From Motacilla alba alba (Eukaryota; Chordata; Aves; Passeriformes; Motacillidae): a DNA stretch of 64,000 nt. The notes beneath the pieces were generated by a model. It was not told the DNA's origin. It saw only the letters and a program-made list of their open reading frames with translations, and searched no databases. Made by a program: the position numbers and the translations under genes. Below, one piece after another: positions 53,401-64,000 of this stretch (position 1 is the first letter of the stretch; every line of letters starts with the position of its first letter). Location of the stretch: positions 31,951,129-32,015,128 of the forward strand of contig NC_052016.1 of the NCBI RefSeq assembly GCF_015832195.1. The letters are read 5' to 3'.

Positions 53401-55249
53401 AGATGCCCCACTATATCATCCTCAAGCAGACAGCAGCCCCAGACTGTGCTTGCACAGCCCGCTTGCTGCCGGGTCACTTGGCAGTGAAAGCCTGGGCTCT
53501 GGTGCCTGATCTGCCCCCCTAAGAGAGCACACACTGCACCTTGTGCTGGGTACAAGGGCTGTATCAGCTGCAGCCCCATCCTGCAGCATGGGAGGCTTGC
53601 TCTGATGCCTGTCAGCAGCTCTGCTGTGCCAACAGCTGCCCCAGAAAAGCCTCGAAGAAGAGCTCTGTGCCACCAGCAGCAAGAGCAGATTGTTCAAGAG
53701 CATGGCCCTGTGCTCATTCCCGCTGCGTGCTGCGGGTGGGAATGGCAGCAGCACTCCTGCTCTGCCACGAAATGAGAGGGACCAGCATGTAGCAGGGGCT
53801 GTCATCAGCAGCTGCCTCCAGCAATGAACCTCTGCACATCTTCACTGCTGTGCCGTGGGGAAGAGCTTTGATCAGAGGCAGGAGGCTGTGTGGAAGGTGC
53901 GCGAGGCTCTGTGGTGGGAGGAATTTCAGGCTGAATAAAGAACTGTCCACAGAAAGATGTGGAGAGCCCATCCCTCCCTTCACTAGACAGATGACCAACA
54001 CACAGGCACAGGTGCTGGGAAAGGGCTTGTCTTGGCTCCGTTATGCAAACTGGTAAAGTCAGCAGCCAGTGAGACTTTTGGGAGAGGTTTTACATGGCTG
54101 GAAGTTCTTAGGCCACTCTACAATGGATGATGGACCCACAGGCAGGCAAGGCAGCCTTTATTTGAGCAGGCTTCCCAAACTACATTTCAAACAGGATGCA
54201 TAGTCTTAGCTCAAGCTTGCCAGTGGCTCACGTGTGCTCTGGATGACTGCTCAGTGCCTGTTTCCCACAACTTGTGCCATCTGAAGCCACATCCAGACAA
54301 CAATATATTCCCTACAGGAATACAGTGCCAGGACTGGGAGCCAAGTGCTCTGTGAGGGACTGAAGCTCTGCTGTATTCCTACACTTGTGTCTAATGCCTT
54401 GTGCATACTCACTGACCCTCTGTCTGTGTGGCATTCTCAAGGGGCTCAGATACAGGAGCGATTTCTCCATCTGGGAGGACTGGGTTGCAAAATGGGTTGC
54501 AAGCTAAGGAAACAGCCTGGGAGGCTGGGCTTCAAGAGATGGAAAACTCAAATTCACGTGCTGAGCTGGCAGAAGAAGGTGGGATCATCCACTTCTACCA
54601 GTGACTCCTACTGCTAGTACTGCATCCTGTCAACTCAGATCTAAGGGGACTGCAACCCTAGAATCCTGGACACAGACCTGAATAAAAGCATCAAGATCCA
54701 AAATGGGGCAGCAGCAGATCAATACTGAGGTGTGATTGCCAAACCAAGCCTTGCTGCCCTCCAGCCCTGTAAAAAATTTTGGAGTAGCTTTCTACTAGCA
54801 GAGTAACATTATTCCTGGTTAGCAGTTTGTAATAATTTGTAATATTATTATTTGTAATATTTTAAAAGATCTAAAATCAGATTTATTGTCAAGTTTATTG
54901 GAATGTGTGACAATTCTATTATGCATTTCATTAGCCTTCCTCTTTGTGATAATGGTTCAAACATTCATTCCTCTAGTTTCCTGGTCAATGCATCATTTTT
55001 AAGCTGAACTGGGAAGGTGACACTTTTGAAGAGGAAGCAGTAAATGTTCTACAAAACATATACTCTGAAAGTATTAAATATCAGAAAGCAATGTGTAAAG
55101 CTCATAGTCTCCAATGTGTTCTCAAGTTTTTACAGATACCACACCTGCCATCTGTGGAGAGGGTTCATAACACAGACAACAGACCAATAAAAAGGTGTTA
55201 GGTACAGATACTTCCTGGAAATCAATGCAGTTTCCAGCTCTCGGATGAA

Positions 55250-55665
55250 AGCTCAACTTGCTCTCAGTCAGTTTGCAGATGACACTAAGTAGGGCAGTGT
55301 TGGTCTGCTGGAGAGGAGGAAGCTCTGCAGAGAAATTCTGGTCAGGCTGGATTGATGGGCTGAGACCAACAGCATGAGATTCAGTGAGGCAAAGTTCTGA
55401 GTCGTGCCTTTGAGTCACAACAAATGCAGTGAAACTGGACTGGGGGAAGAGTGGCTGGAAAGCTGTCCCACAGAGAAGGACCTGGGGGTGCTGGTTGACA
55501 GTGGCTGAACATGAGCCAGCTTGTTTCTCTATGGCCACGAAGGCCAAGGGCATCCTGGCCTTTGTCAGCAATAGTGTGGCCATCAGGACCAGGGCAGTGA
55601 TTGTCCCCCTGTACTTGGCACTGGTGAGGCTGCACCTTAAGTTCTGGAGTTTTATCCATAGCAGT
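55250..55665 (+). mobile_element. CR1 LINE fragment, C-terminal reverse-transcriptase region, dead
   Basis: The wording follows the 3' half of CR1 ORF2 closely: a QFADDTK motif near 55271, GAAGAGTGGCTGGAAAGCTG, GACCTGGGGGTGCTGGTTGA, CTGAACATGAGCCAGC, and GTGATTGTCCCCCTGTACT. A stop follows FADDTK and others interrupt the frame, so it is inactive. It starts with the catalytic FADD motif and ends before the CR1 3' tail. A long antisense frame across it is coincidental. Confidence 0.93.
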
Positions 55666-57279
55666 TTATCTCTATAAATCTGGCTCTTTGCCCATTTTGA
55701 CAATGCCTGCTTTGGATAGAAAATGCCAGTCTTGGCTGAATTGCAAGATATTTTTATGTACGCACATTTTCCCATAGCCTTTGAGTACCATAACCCTTAA
55801 CAAATTTCCAAGTGCAATTTAGCAGTGCTTGAACATAGTTCAAGTTCCTCCATGAGGAAAGATGAAGAGCACAGTCCTCAGAACATCTCATCACTTCTCT
55901 TACTCTTCTGGAAATTTTGAGTTATGGTAAATGCTAAGAATTCAGATCCTCATTTACCGGTAGGTCTGCATCACTGCTGATAATTTCCTGTGTACATTTT
56001 GCAGGGAGAATGGGGTACATCTAATAATTGCTCTTACAGATACAAAAAGCTCTTCATGGTGGTAAAAGCAGGAATTAATGTTAATGAGTCTGCTGTTAGC
56101 AAGGAATACTATTGGTGTTTCGCCTCACCAAATGCAAAGCTTGTTTGTTAAGCAGATGCCAGTGTTAACAGCCAAATTCTCTTCCCATGGATAACTTAGT
56201 GTTAGTTAAATGTACCATTAAAAATAACCATTTAAAATGTTAATGAAAAGAGGAGTTGTTCTTGCCAGGGTTTATCTTGTCTTTTTAGCCTCAGCTTTAA
56301 GGTGCTGGAGGTTAAAAGGCAAAGGCAGCTTTTTCAGGTGTGTTCAGGGCACACACACGGAGGTGAAGACCTGGTAGTGCTGTTGTCATTCGTTTATAGC
56401 ACCACAAACCTAGCCTGTTTCCACCTCAGTGACCAGCCAGTAAAGCTCAGTACCGACCTTAATATACACAGAGCACAGAGGTACTCCCTGCCCTGGCACT
56501 CTCCCCACCAGCTCTGCTGTGATCCTCCATGCTGCACTTCCTGGCTCTCCCAGCACCATGTAAGGGAACAATGGTGATGGCAGAAGGTTCATAACCCATC
56601 GCTTCTCTTCAGTCTCAAATAGTAAAGGTGTGGTAAGTGCTACGCATGTTCACCATCCTGCTTGCACCTCGTGCTCAGTGAGGTATCTCTGCTCAGCCCA
56701 CTGTTTGTGCTGAGCTTTTGACAGCTCTGGTTTTATTTAAATTCATACAATTTAAGAAAAGTCTGTACTCTACTGGAAACCAGGCTTATGCTGTTCTATG
56801 TGTTATGTTCCAGAAACAAAATTAGCTATAACTTTTCACAGAAAATACCCCTGCTTTGTATGCAAGTCTCAAGTCTCTGCCCCAATGGACTGTAAATAGG
56901 CAACAGGAGAGACAGTGGAAGGTGACACAGAGGCAGTGAAGGCATAGGTGTGCGCAGAGCAGACCCAGAAATAAGAAGCCTTGGTTTTTCATGCTCCAGC
57001 AGTGAGTGAGGATGAGACCAACTCTCTTTCAGAGCTGCAGCCAGGCTCTCCTGCAGCCCAGGCTGAGCCTGGCCATGTGTAGCCTTGTGCTGCTGCCCTG
57101 GTGTTGGGTGCAGGCACATGCTGCCCTGTGCAGTAGCACAGTTTGGTGTGTCCTTGGGGGCTACCAGGAAATAGACATTCTTCCACTGGGAAAAGGACAG
57201 TGATGCCAGGCTGTGACAGTTGGGTGGCATTTACATGACACATCCCTATTATAGTAATTTGTCTGTAGATGTCCTGGGT

Positions 57280-57790
57280 TGTCCAACCCTCACATTAAAA
57301 TTGCCCTGGTGCTGCTTTCTCCTTTGACCAGATTTTTTCTGCTTCTTGGTTTCTCCACCCCTTTGGCTGTGTTTGCTTGTGAACTTGCCCAGGCTACTCT
57401 GCTGCCCTCTTCCTCTGGCTCTCTTCTTACCTTTTCCTTTCATGCCTGCTTGTGACCATGGCACAAGACTCCTGCCCCTCTTCCCCTTGTCGTGGCAGCT
57501 CTCATTCCAAGCCCCGTGCCCTCTCCATTCCCCTGCTTCCCCACTCCCTCCTTGTCATAAAACTTGGCCTCTCCAGTGCTACATCTTGCTGTTTTCTGGC
57601 CAGCAGTTCCTGCTTCCTTCCCCACCACTCCCCTTCTTTCTCTCCACCATTTCCACCATCATGCTCTGTCTTTTGGTGCTCCTGTCCTGTGCTCACCTAA
57701 GCAGCTCAGCCTCAGCTCATTTCTTCCATCAGCTTCCTTGTTCTTCCCCTCCTGGGACTGCAGCCTCAATCCCAACCTCTATCTGTGCAC
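57280..57790. other. Pyrimidine-rich asymmetric block
   Basis: About 500 bp of the + strand is strongly C/T-biased (frequent CTTCC, CCCTC, TTCTC). It produces long hydrophobic pseudo-frames on + and charged ones on -. No protein similarity is recognisable. Confidence 0.6.
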
Positions 57791-58184
57791 ACATAAAATC
57801 ATGCAATTTAACTAACTAAAAAAAACCCCAAACCAAACAAGAAGCTGAAGGCAAGTGCACTGCAGTTTTGTCTATGACATCTCCTCCTGGCAGCCCCATG
57901 TCACATCTATATCCAGCCAGCCTGCTCTCTTCATTGTCAGGCACTTCACTGAAGGGGTCAGACTGCTTGTGGTGAAACAACACCCTCAGTCCCAAGCCAC
58001 TGGCCCCTGCCCCACTTGCATCCCTGGACCTCCTTGCCCTTCCAAGGAAGGTAAGGAAAGGGGTATCTTGGCCCACATTCCCCCTGTGGGCTGGAAAGTC
58101 ATCACTAGACATGATCAGAGAGGAGACAAGCCAGAGTATGCAAGGAAGGGAGGGGAAATGAAGAAACATTACTTCCTTTTCATG

Positions 58185-58353
58185 TTTATTTAATTTTTGT
58201 ATTTTTTTGTATTTTTTTTAAGATCACAGAAGAGCAGAGCATTCATACATGTAAAGAAACAGAAACGAGATAACAGAAGTTAAATACATTGAGAAAAGAA
58301 AAAATAAAAAGCTTTTTTTTTTTTATTCCATCACTGGGTTTTGTTCATTTATT
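58185..58353 (-). terminator. Cluster of minus-strand poly(A) signals, possible 3' end of a convergent gene
   Basis: TTTATT on the + strand (AATAAA on -) occurs at 58185-58190, 58322-58327 and 58348-58353 within an AT-rich block. Downstream on the minus strand (58150-58180) lies T-rich sequence suited to cleavage. In other amniotes LSAMP lies next to GAP43 and is transcribed towards it, with a very long 3' UTR, so this might be its end. No LSAMP coding exon is in the window; this is inference. Confidence 0.3.
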
Positions 58354-58522
58354 TGTTGGGTTGTTTAATTTTTTGATTGGTTCTTTTACACACACACTTG
58401 CGTTTTTAAAATTTTCTTTCACAGAGCTAGTTTCAAAACCAAAACAATGGCAAAAAATAAAATGGCCATTTTCTCGTTTCATTAAAGAGAAGTTCAGCTC
58501 ATGTCTACAGTGCTGGGGAAAA

Positions 58523-58567
58523 ATATATATAAAGATATAGATATATATATATATTTATATGTATATA
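58523..58567. repeat. AT/TATA microsatellite
   Basis: About 45 bp is made of TA dinucleotides with a few G interruptions, at the right edge of an AT-rich block. Confidence 0.85.
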
Positions 58568-60068
58568 ACACTGTTAATGAGGAGAGTTCTAACCACCCCA
58601 CTGTGTAGCAAGAAGAAGGGACTGGACTTCATTCTCAAGGCCTAGAGGATAAATCTTGGCTCCAGCTGGGAAGGTTGAATGATTTTGGGAGGTGGCACTG
58701 TGGAGGCAAGTTTCTGCTCTGTGCCCCCTCCTCCCTTTCATGGCACACACGTGTGCTCCTGCAGGCACAGGCACAGGCATGCCCATGCCTTCTCCTTGCT
58801 CTTCAGGAGGTCATAATGTAGGTGTGTGTAACAGACAGAGCCACGGTCAGCAGCAGGTGCCTGAGCGCCTGCCTGGGTGTGCGTGATGGAGGGTGTGGGG
58901 AAGGAGAGCACCCCAGGAGCACTCCTGTAGCATGTGTGCCGTGGAGCTGGCGGGCGTGTGCGTATGAGCCTGTGTGTGGCCGAATGGGGAGCAAATGTCA
59001 CAATTCTGGAGAAGGACAGCCCCACCTGGGACGTGCTCTCCCCACTGGCTGGCTCCTAGGTAGGCCTTGCTCCTCGTCTCCACCCATGACCCCTCTGTTA
59101 CGTACAGAAACATCCACACGCCTTTCCTCAGGACACGGCTGGAGCCACCGTGGTGCCACACTGCTTTACTCACTGAGGCCCATTTTGGTGCATGGTGAGC
59201 ATGCCCCGGGAGGCCAGGAGGGAGCTCCTTATGCACCATGAGGACAGGCAGGGAAAGAAGGGCCCACCTGGGCTGCAATTTCTGCCCCTTCCCCAGTTGC
59301 GCTGCCCAAGAAGCCCTGCTGCTCATGCAGCCCCCACCACCTGTGCTGCAGTCATGTCCCCCTGTCACTGCCCCCTCCTTCTCTACTTCTACAAGGCTTG
59401 CAGGGCCATCTGAGTTGCTGTGGCACCAGCTAACCCAAGCCTGCAGTAAATGCCTGCCTGGGCTAATTAGGAGAGCTGCTCCTCTTGCCCGAGTCCTGCC
59501 TTGGAGATCTCCTTGCCTCACTCTATCACCTTGACCCACAGAGGTACAGAGGACCATACCGACGTGCTCTCACCAAGATGAGTTCTGCTCCCTGTTACAG
59601 CAAGTGAACCAACCAGCAAGCACCATATGTTGCCCTAATGGAGGCCAACCATTAGGCAAAATTCTGAGGGCTGTGGGAGCTGCCCGATCACTGTTCTAGC
59701 AAGTTACAAGAAGGAAAAGTGAAAGATTTTAGTGGTGCGACACAACTCTTAGTCAGCAGTCATGCAATTAAAAAAAATCATCTTCTGGGCATCCCACTGG
59801 AAATGAAGCCACTCTAAGATTAGCATTGAGAGGCCATGGTCTCCTCGCTGGTGAACCTGAGAGTTCTGCGCATGGATGATGGACAGCACTCATCCCTACC
59901 CTTTTCCACCGGCATCACAGCTTGGAAATTACCATCCAGCTTCTCCATCACTTCCCTGCCTCAAGTTTTGCTCTTCCCATAAGATAGTTTGCTCCCAGCA
60001 TCCCTAACTCAAGAAGTTTTGTGTCCTTGAGTCAGAGAAGCAGTAAGATTGTGCACCATTAGTGGGGG

Positions 60069-60076
60069 GAGAGAGA

Positions 60077-60142
<66 letters not shown>

Positions 60143-60152
60143 TAGAGAGAGA
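60069..60152. repeat. (GA)n microsatellite
   Basis: About 84 bp of GA dinucleotides has one GGG and two GATA interruptions. It is the longest simple repeat in the window and likely polymorphic. Confidence 0.95.
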
Positions 60153-60519
60153 ACTGCTCACCCCCCTGGCACCTCCTCTGTCATACTGTCTTGGTCAGCC
60201 CCCCATGTTAGTTGCTACATCACATCAAGCACCATGATGATTTGGGCTGCAGGTCAGTCTGCTTGGAGGAGAGGAAGCAGAGGTGTGAGGGGTTGGGAGG
60301 AGAAGAGGTGTTTCCCTGTGCCCGTAGATTCCCTCACCAGGGAAGGGCAAAGTGATGAAACACTACACAAAAACTGAGCTGAAATATCATCTGCTGGTGG
60401 GTCTGTGAAGGATTCTAGCATAACTCCTCCGACTTTCCAAATTGTCTTGTTTCATCAGGGCTTTCTGCTGCTCCCCCACATTCCTTCCAGATGTGTAGCT
60501 TCTACTCAGCCTGGAGACC

Positions 60520-60620
60520 ACATGGCTTTTGATGGTGGTTTTGTCCATGCTGTGTACTTGGACTTTCAGAATGGTGTTGCTCAGACAGGTGGCCTGGGGG
60601 CATGGTCTGGATGCACCTGG
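60520..60620 (+). mobile_element. Possible LINE reverse-transcriptase scrap
   Basis: Translation gives FVHAVYLDFQNGVAQTGG, which resembles the VVYLDFSKAFDTV core of CR1-type reverse transcriptase but diverges after LDF. The flanks do not read clearly as CR1. It may be an old fragment or chance. Confidence 0.35.
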
Positions 60621-63600
60621 AACTAAGAAGAGCTGGTGGGGCTTGGATGTTCTTTGACCAAAAGTGGGTCAAGCAGCAGTGCACGAGCGATCTGTCCAAG
60701 TGGTGAACAGTCAGTGGTGTGAGAAAGATGTGCAGACAAAGACTAACTCTTGACACAATGCATGTCACCAATGAGATCTCCATGAATGGCACATTCACAT
60801 GCACTCGGGGTTAGCATGGGGCGACACAACTTCACTGGTGAAGAAAGCGGATATGGGGGGGGAGGAGAGGGTGCATCACTGAGCAACGAGCTCTCGAGTG
60901 TGGGGCTGCAAACAAACAGAAATGAACACAACTGCCAAGATACAGGTGTCGGCCGGCTGGAGCATCCCACATTGCCCTTCCCAGCCGTTCAGAGACAGGT
61001 GTTTGCTTCGTTTTCCATCTGACCAGGCACACACTCCAAGCAACATGCTACAATCATGCATGGAGTTCATGTGGCTTGGGGTGGCTGCATTTCCCCTGCC
61101 CAGTTCCTTTCAGAAAGACTTGCCTTCACCCCTCCTCTCGGTCATCCGAAAAGGGTTAGAAATCTGCTAGCAATTATGGGGCCATATATGAAATCTAAGT
61201 TTTTGTTCCTCTGCTTTGACATTACCAGACATCTCTTGTAACTCTTGTAATATTTACAAACCAGTAGAAGAAATACTTTTTTTTTTCCTATTTTGTTCAT
61301 ATCTTTTTATAACACTAAATGTTAAATCTCCATCAATCAAACACAATTACACTGACAAGCTCAAGGAACTGGTGTCCCATTCCAAACATCCACCTTCCCT
61401 GGTCCCCAACCAGCTGAGAGGCAGCAGGAAGCAAGAACACAGCTTTTTGGGAGGTGATGGGAAAGATAGCAATGCAAATGGCGAAGAGATGATTAGGAGA
61501 AGGACTTTCAGAGAGAAGGGCCTGAGACACAAGAAAAGCCTTTGCAACATCTCCATCAGAGGATGGAGGGGAGAAAGAATGGGAAAATCATTAGACCTTG
61601 CCTGTGTTTCCTATATTTATCTGGGCTCACCTCTCAACAGGTGCTTTGAGCAGTCCCTCAAAGTTCAGGAGAGCTTGAGTTCAGCTTGAATTCAGGAGAA
61701 ACAGGGGGATTTTTACAGCACCCTGTGAGGCATACTGCAGCTCAAAGGATTAGACTCTTGGAGAAAATCAAGCTCCAACCTACCCACAATTTCCCTAGGA
61801 ACAGACATTGCCAGGAGAAGGGTTCCCAGCACTTCTACAGACAACAGGCATACTTGGTGTTGGTGGCTTTTCTCAGAAAGGTCTGCAATTCACTGGCTTT
61901 CACCCTGTTCCACAGTCATGCAACAGAGGCAAAGATCTGTCCAGGACCTGCAGGAAAGACCAGATCCTAGCACTGGGGCTGGGACCATTTCCCCCACTAA
62001 TGGGCAGATGGCTTCAAAAAACTGATGCCCTGCTTTTAGTGAGATATCTCTCTTTTAACCATTTGCCTCGACATCTATAAAAACATCCTTTCAAAACTCC
62101 TTTGAACCACAACAGACGTGAGATAATGAGGTGTTGGGACTCGATGACCGCCACTACACCGTACGAGTCTGATGTGCGTGACCCCACTGCCTAGGAGTGA
62201 CCCCATGGTGACAAAAACACATGCAGAGAACACATGGGACAGGTGCTACCATAGCAATCGGGTTGACATCAAAGAACCTAAAGTGGGCTTGATTCAGCCC
62301 TTAGGAGCAGCCTGTCACAGCAAGATATTGCAGGCTGCCCACCTTTTCAACAAATAAATCCTGGCATAGGTACAGCCCTGAGAAAGAGCACTGTGGTGTT
62401 TTCCTTCGTGCCGGTGTGCAGGAAAGGGTGCAGCTCCCAGACCTGGCTTCTAGGACCAGGATCAGCTCATGGCTGTACCAGGGGAAAGAGGAGGCCTGCT
62501 GCAGTAGAAAATCTGGACTTGTTACTAAGACTCTGAATTAGATGGCCCTCCTGAAGGTTAGGCACGAGGACTGGGATGTCTGAATGCTGAAGGATGCAGG
62601 GCATTTTTTTTTGTCGGCTGACACACACCAGTGTCCAAAGGAAATGCCCAAGTCCCATCAATGACTGCCCTATTTTGGAGGAAGGGAGCCATCCCTGGAT
62701 GCCTTGGGTGGATTTCAAGCACTGGTTGCCCACTTGCAACTTGCATCCTCTCCCAGGTATGGCTTTGGGGTCTGGAGGAGCATAAATTACCACCATCCAA
62801 TCCCACAGCAGCTCCTGCAGTGCTCAAACTTCAGCTTCTCATGTGTCTCTTCAATAAATTTCCTTGCACTTCTGGCTGCCTGGGAGGAGCCCTTGACTGC
62901 CTGCTTAATTGCATGCCTGCTGCTTCTTGGAACAGCTGAGCTCAGCAGCGCTGGCAGTGCTGCAATGCAAGGCAGAAGCCTCACCAGACTGTGCCCCACC
63001 TACACAAAGGTGGGGATGGGCTCACAGGCAGCAATTCCCACTTTCTTTCCTGTCAGGGGACACCTGGCGGGTATCCCCTCCTGCACACTGCAAGGCCAAG
63101 CTGTTTCCCCCTTGCCTGCATGTGAGCACAGCTGGTACTGCCACTGCCCTGGTGCCCAGGGCAAACACAGAGGAGCAAACTGGCTGCTGCTTGAAAGCTG
63201 AGTGGCTGAGCACCTGTAAAACACTGTACTGTCGTGGGATGGTCACTTGACTTCACTGGGCTAAATCAAGCTCTCCCCTGCCCATCCCTCTCTCCAAAAA
63301 AGGCCTACCTGATAAGACCTGTGTTTTATCAACTTTGCTGCTGGTGGGTACTATGACTTGTGATGTGCCAGGGGACACAGGAGTCTTCTTCTCCCCACTG
63401 CCCCCACCCACACACAGGCACTACAGCCCCTGCTCACTCCGGCTTTTGCAGCAGACCTTGTGCTGGTCTGCACCACCTAGCATTTTCTCAGTCCTGTTTC
63501 TCACAGCTTTTTCTTGCCTCCTCATTTGGGAACCACTAAAGCCTCTCTTGTTGGCACCTCTGTATGTGATTCTGCCACATGGGAAGTGTGGGGCACTCTC

Positions 63601-63815
63601 CAAACAAACCAGCACCCTTGAGATAAGAGAAGAGCAGGGGAAATTGTACTGCCCACTCCTTCACTGCATCATTTTAAGCTCCTTCTTTGTAAGCCCAGGA
63701 TTTTGGACCTGACATTTGTTTTATTTCTTACATTCACAGATCCTGGACATTTTCTGACCCAATTTCTTTCAAATGTGGAATTTGCAGTGCATTTTGTAAT
63801 AGCAGTGATATACAG

Positions 63816-63840
63816 CACACACACACACGCACGCACACAC
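63816..63840. repeat. (CA)n microsatellite
   Basis: CA dinucleotides occupy 25 bp with two CG substitutions. Confidence 0.9.
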
Positions 63841-64000
63841 TCACCCTTACACAGCCTACATTTCCTTTTATACTGGGGAGGACAGTAAGAACAAAACCAA
63901 CAAAGCAACAGAAAAGGGTATTGGCTCTATTTTTGCATGTCTACCAAAATCATTTGGAATGACCAGATTGTGGTTTTCATGTTGAGGTATCATTCCTATG

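Larger units (their letters stand above)
35601..58160. other. Intergenic region downstream of GAP43
   Basis: I found no gene in this 22.5 kb. Open frames are short and shadow one another on both strands. The long antisense frame at 55122-55775 runs through a CR1 copy. Recognisable contents are three CR1 fragments, two foldback-type repeats at 39.6-39.9 kb, a purine-rich block at 36.92-37.19 kb, several small inverted repeats and a pyrimidine-rich block at 57.3-57.8 kb. Two further AATAAA words at 36109 and 36144 could extend GAP43 transcripts. Confidence 0.7.
58568..64000. other. Noncoding region at right end of the window
   Basis: I see no supported coding exon. The part at 58.6-59.6 kb is GC-rich and holds a 236-codon minus-strand frame without recognisable domains. 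It is balanced by several plus-strand frames, so it is probably chance. The rest is mixed composition with GA and CA microsatellites and one possible LINE scrap. If a minus-strand gene ends near 58.2 kb, this would be its 3' UTR or last intron. Confidence 0.5.

Noticed and set aside
55122..55775. 217-codon minus-strand frame
   Set aside because: It is antisense through a sense-oriented CR1 fragment, so it is a shadow of the mobile element.
58847..59557. 236-codon minus-strand frame, the longest outside GAP43
   Set aside because: It lies in a GC-rich, stop-poor stretch with competing plus-strand frames, and no protein family is recognisable.

Overview
This is a stretch of vertebrate nuclear DNA, almost certainly from a bird. 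It has large introns, spliced coding exons, vertebrate poly(A) signals, microsatellites and several decayed CR1-type LINE copies. One CR1 copy has the typical 3' end with repeated ATTCTATG. There are no bacterial operons, CRISPR arrays or insertion sequences.

The only protein-coding gene I can support is GAP43 (neuromodulin / growth-associated protein 43) on the + strand. The window opens inside intron 1. Exon 2 (13276-13903) carries the calmodulin-binding IQ motif, the PKC-site serine and the long Ala/Glu/Lys-rich tail. A 20.9 kb intron 2 follows (13904-34819). Exon 3 (34820-34908) gives the last residues and the stop codon. The 3' UTR runs from 34909 to about 35.6 kb, with a canonical AATAAA at 35574. 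The short first exon, which in this family encodes about ten residues including the palmitoylated cysteine pair, is not in the window, so neither is the promoter. Joined to a ten-residue exon 1, the protein would be about 248 residues, normal for the family.

The rest is intronic or intergenic. Four CR1 fragments are clear (5.64-6.05 kb, 41.34-41.52 kb, 45.84-45.93 kb and 55.25-55.66 kb) and all are dead. Around 39.6-39.9 kb sit two old foldback-type repeats. A perfect 39-bp minisatellite with three copies lies at 29.83 kb. Microsatellites include GT at 20.2 kb, CT/GT in the GAP43 3' UTR, GA at 60.1 kb, TA at 58.5 kb and CA at 63.8 kb. From about 35.6 kb onward the sequence looks intergenic. 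Near 58.2-58.4 kb an AT-rich block holds three minus-strand AATAAA signals, which could mark the 3' end of a convergent gene. LSAMP is GAP43's neighbour in this arrangement in other amniotes, but no LSAMP coding sequence is visible.

I found no new multi-gene system. The items most worth a second look are an 18-bp-stem intronic hairpin at 24112-24163, the minus-strand poly(A) cluster near 58.2 kb, a five-run G-quadruplex candidate in intron 1, and the compound CT/GT tract in the GAP43 3' UTR.
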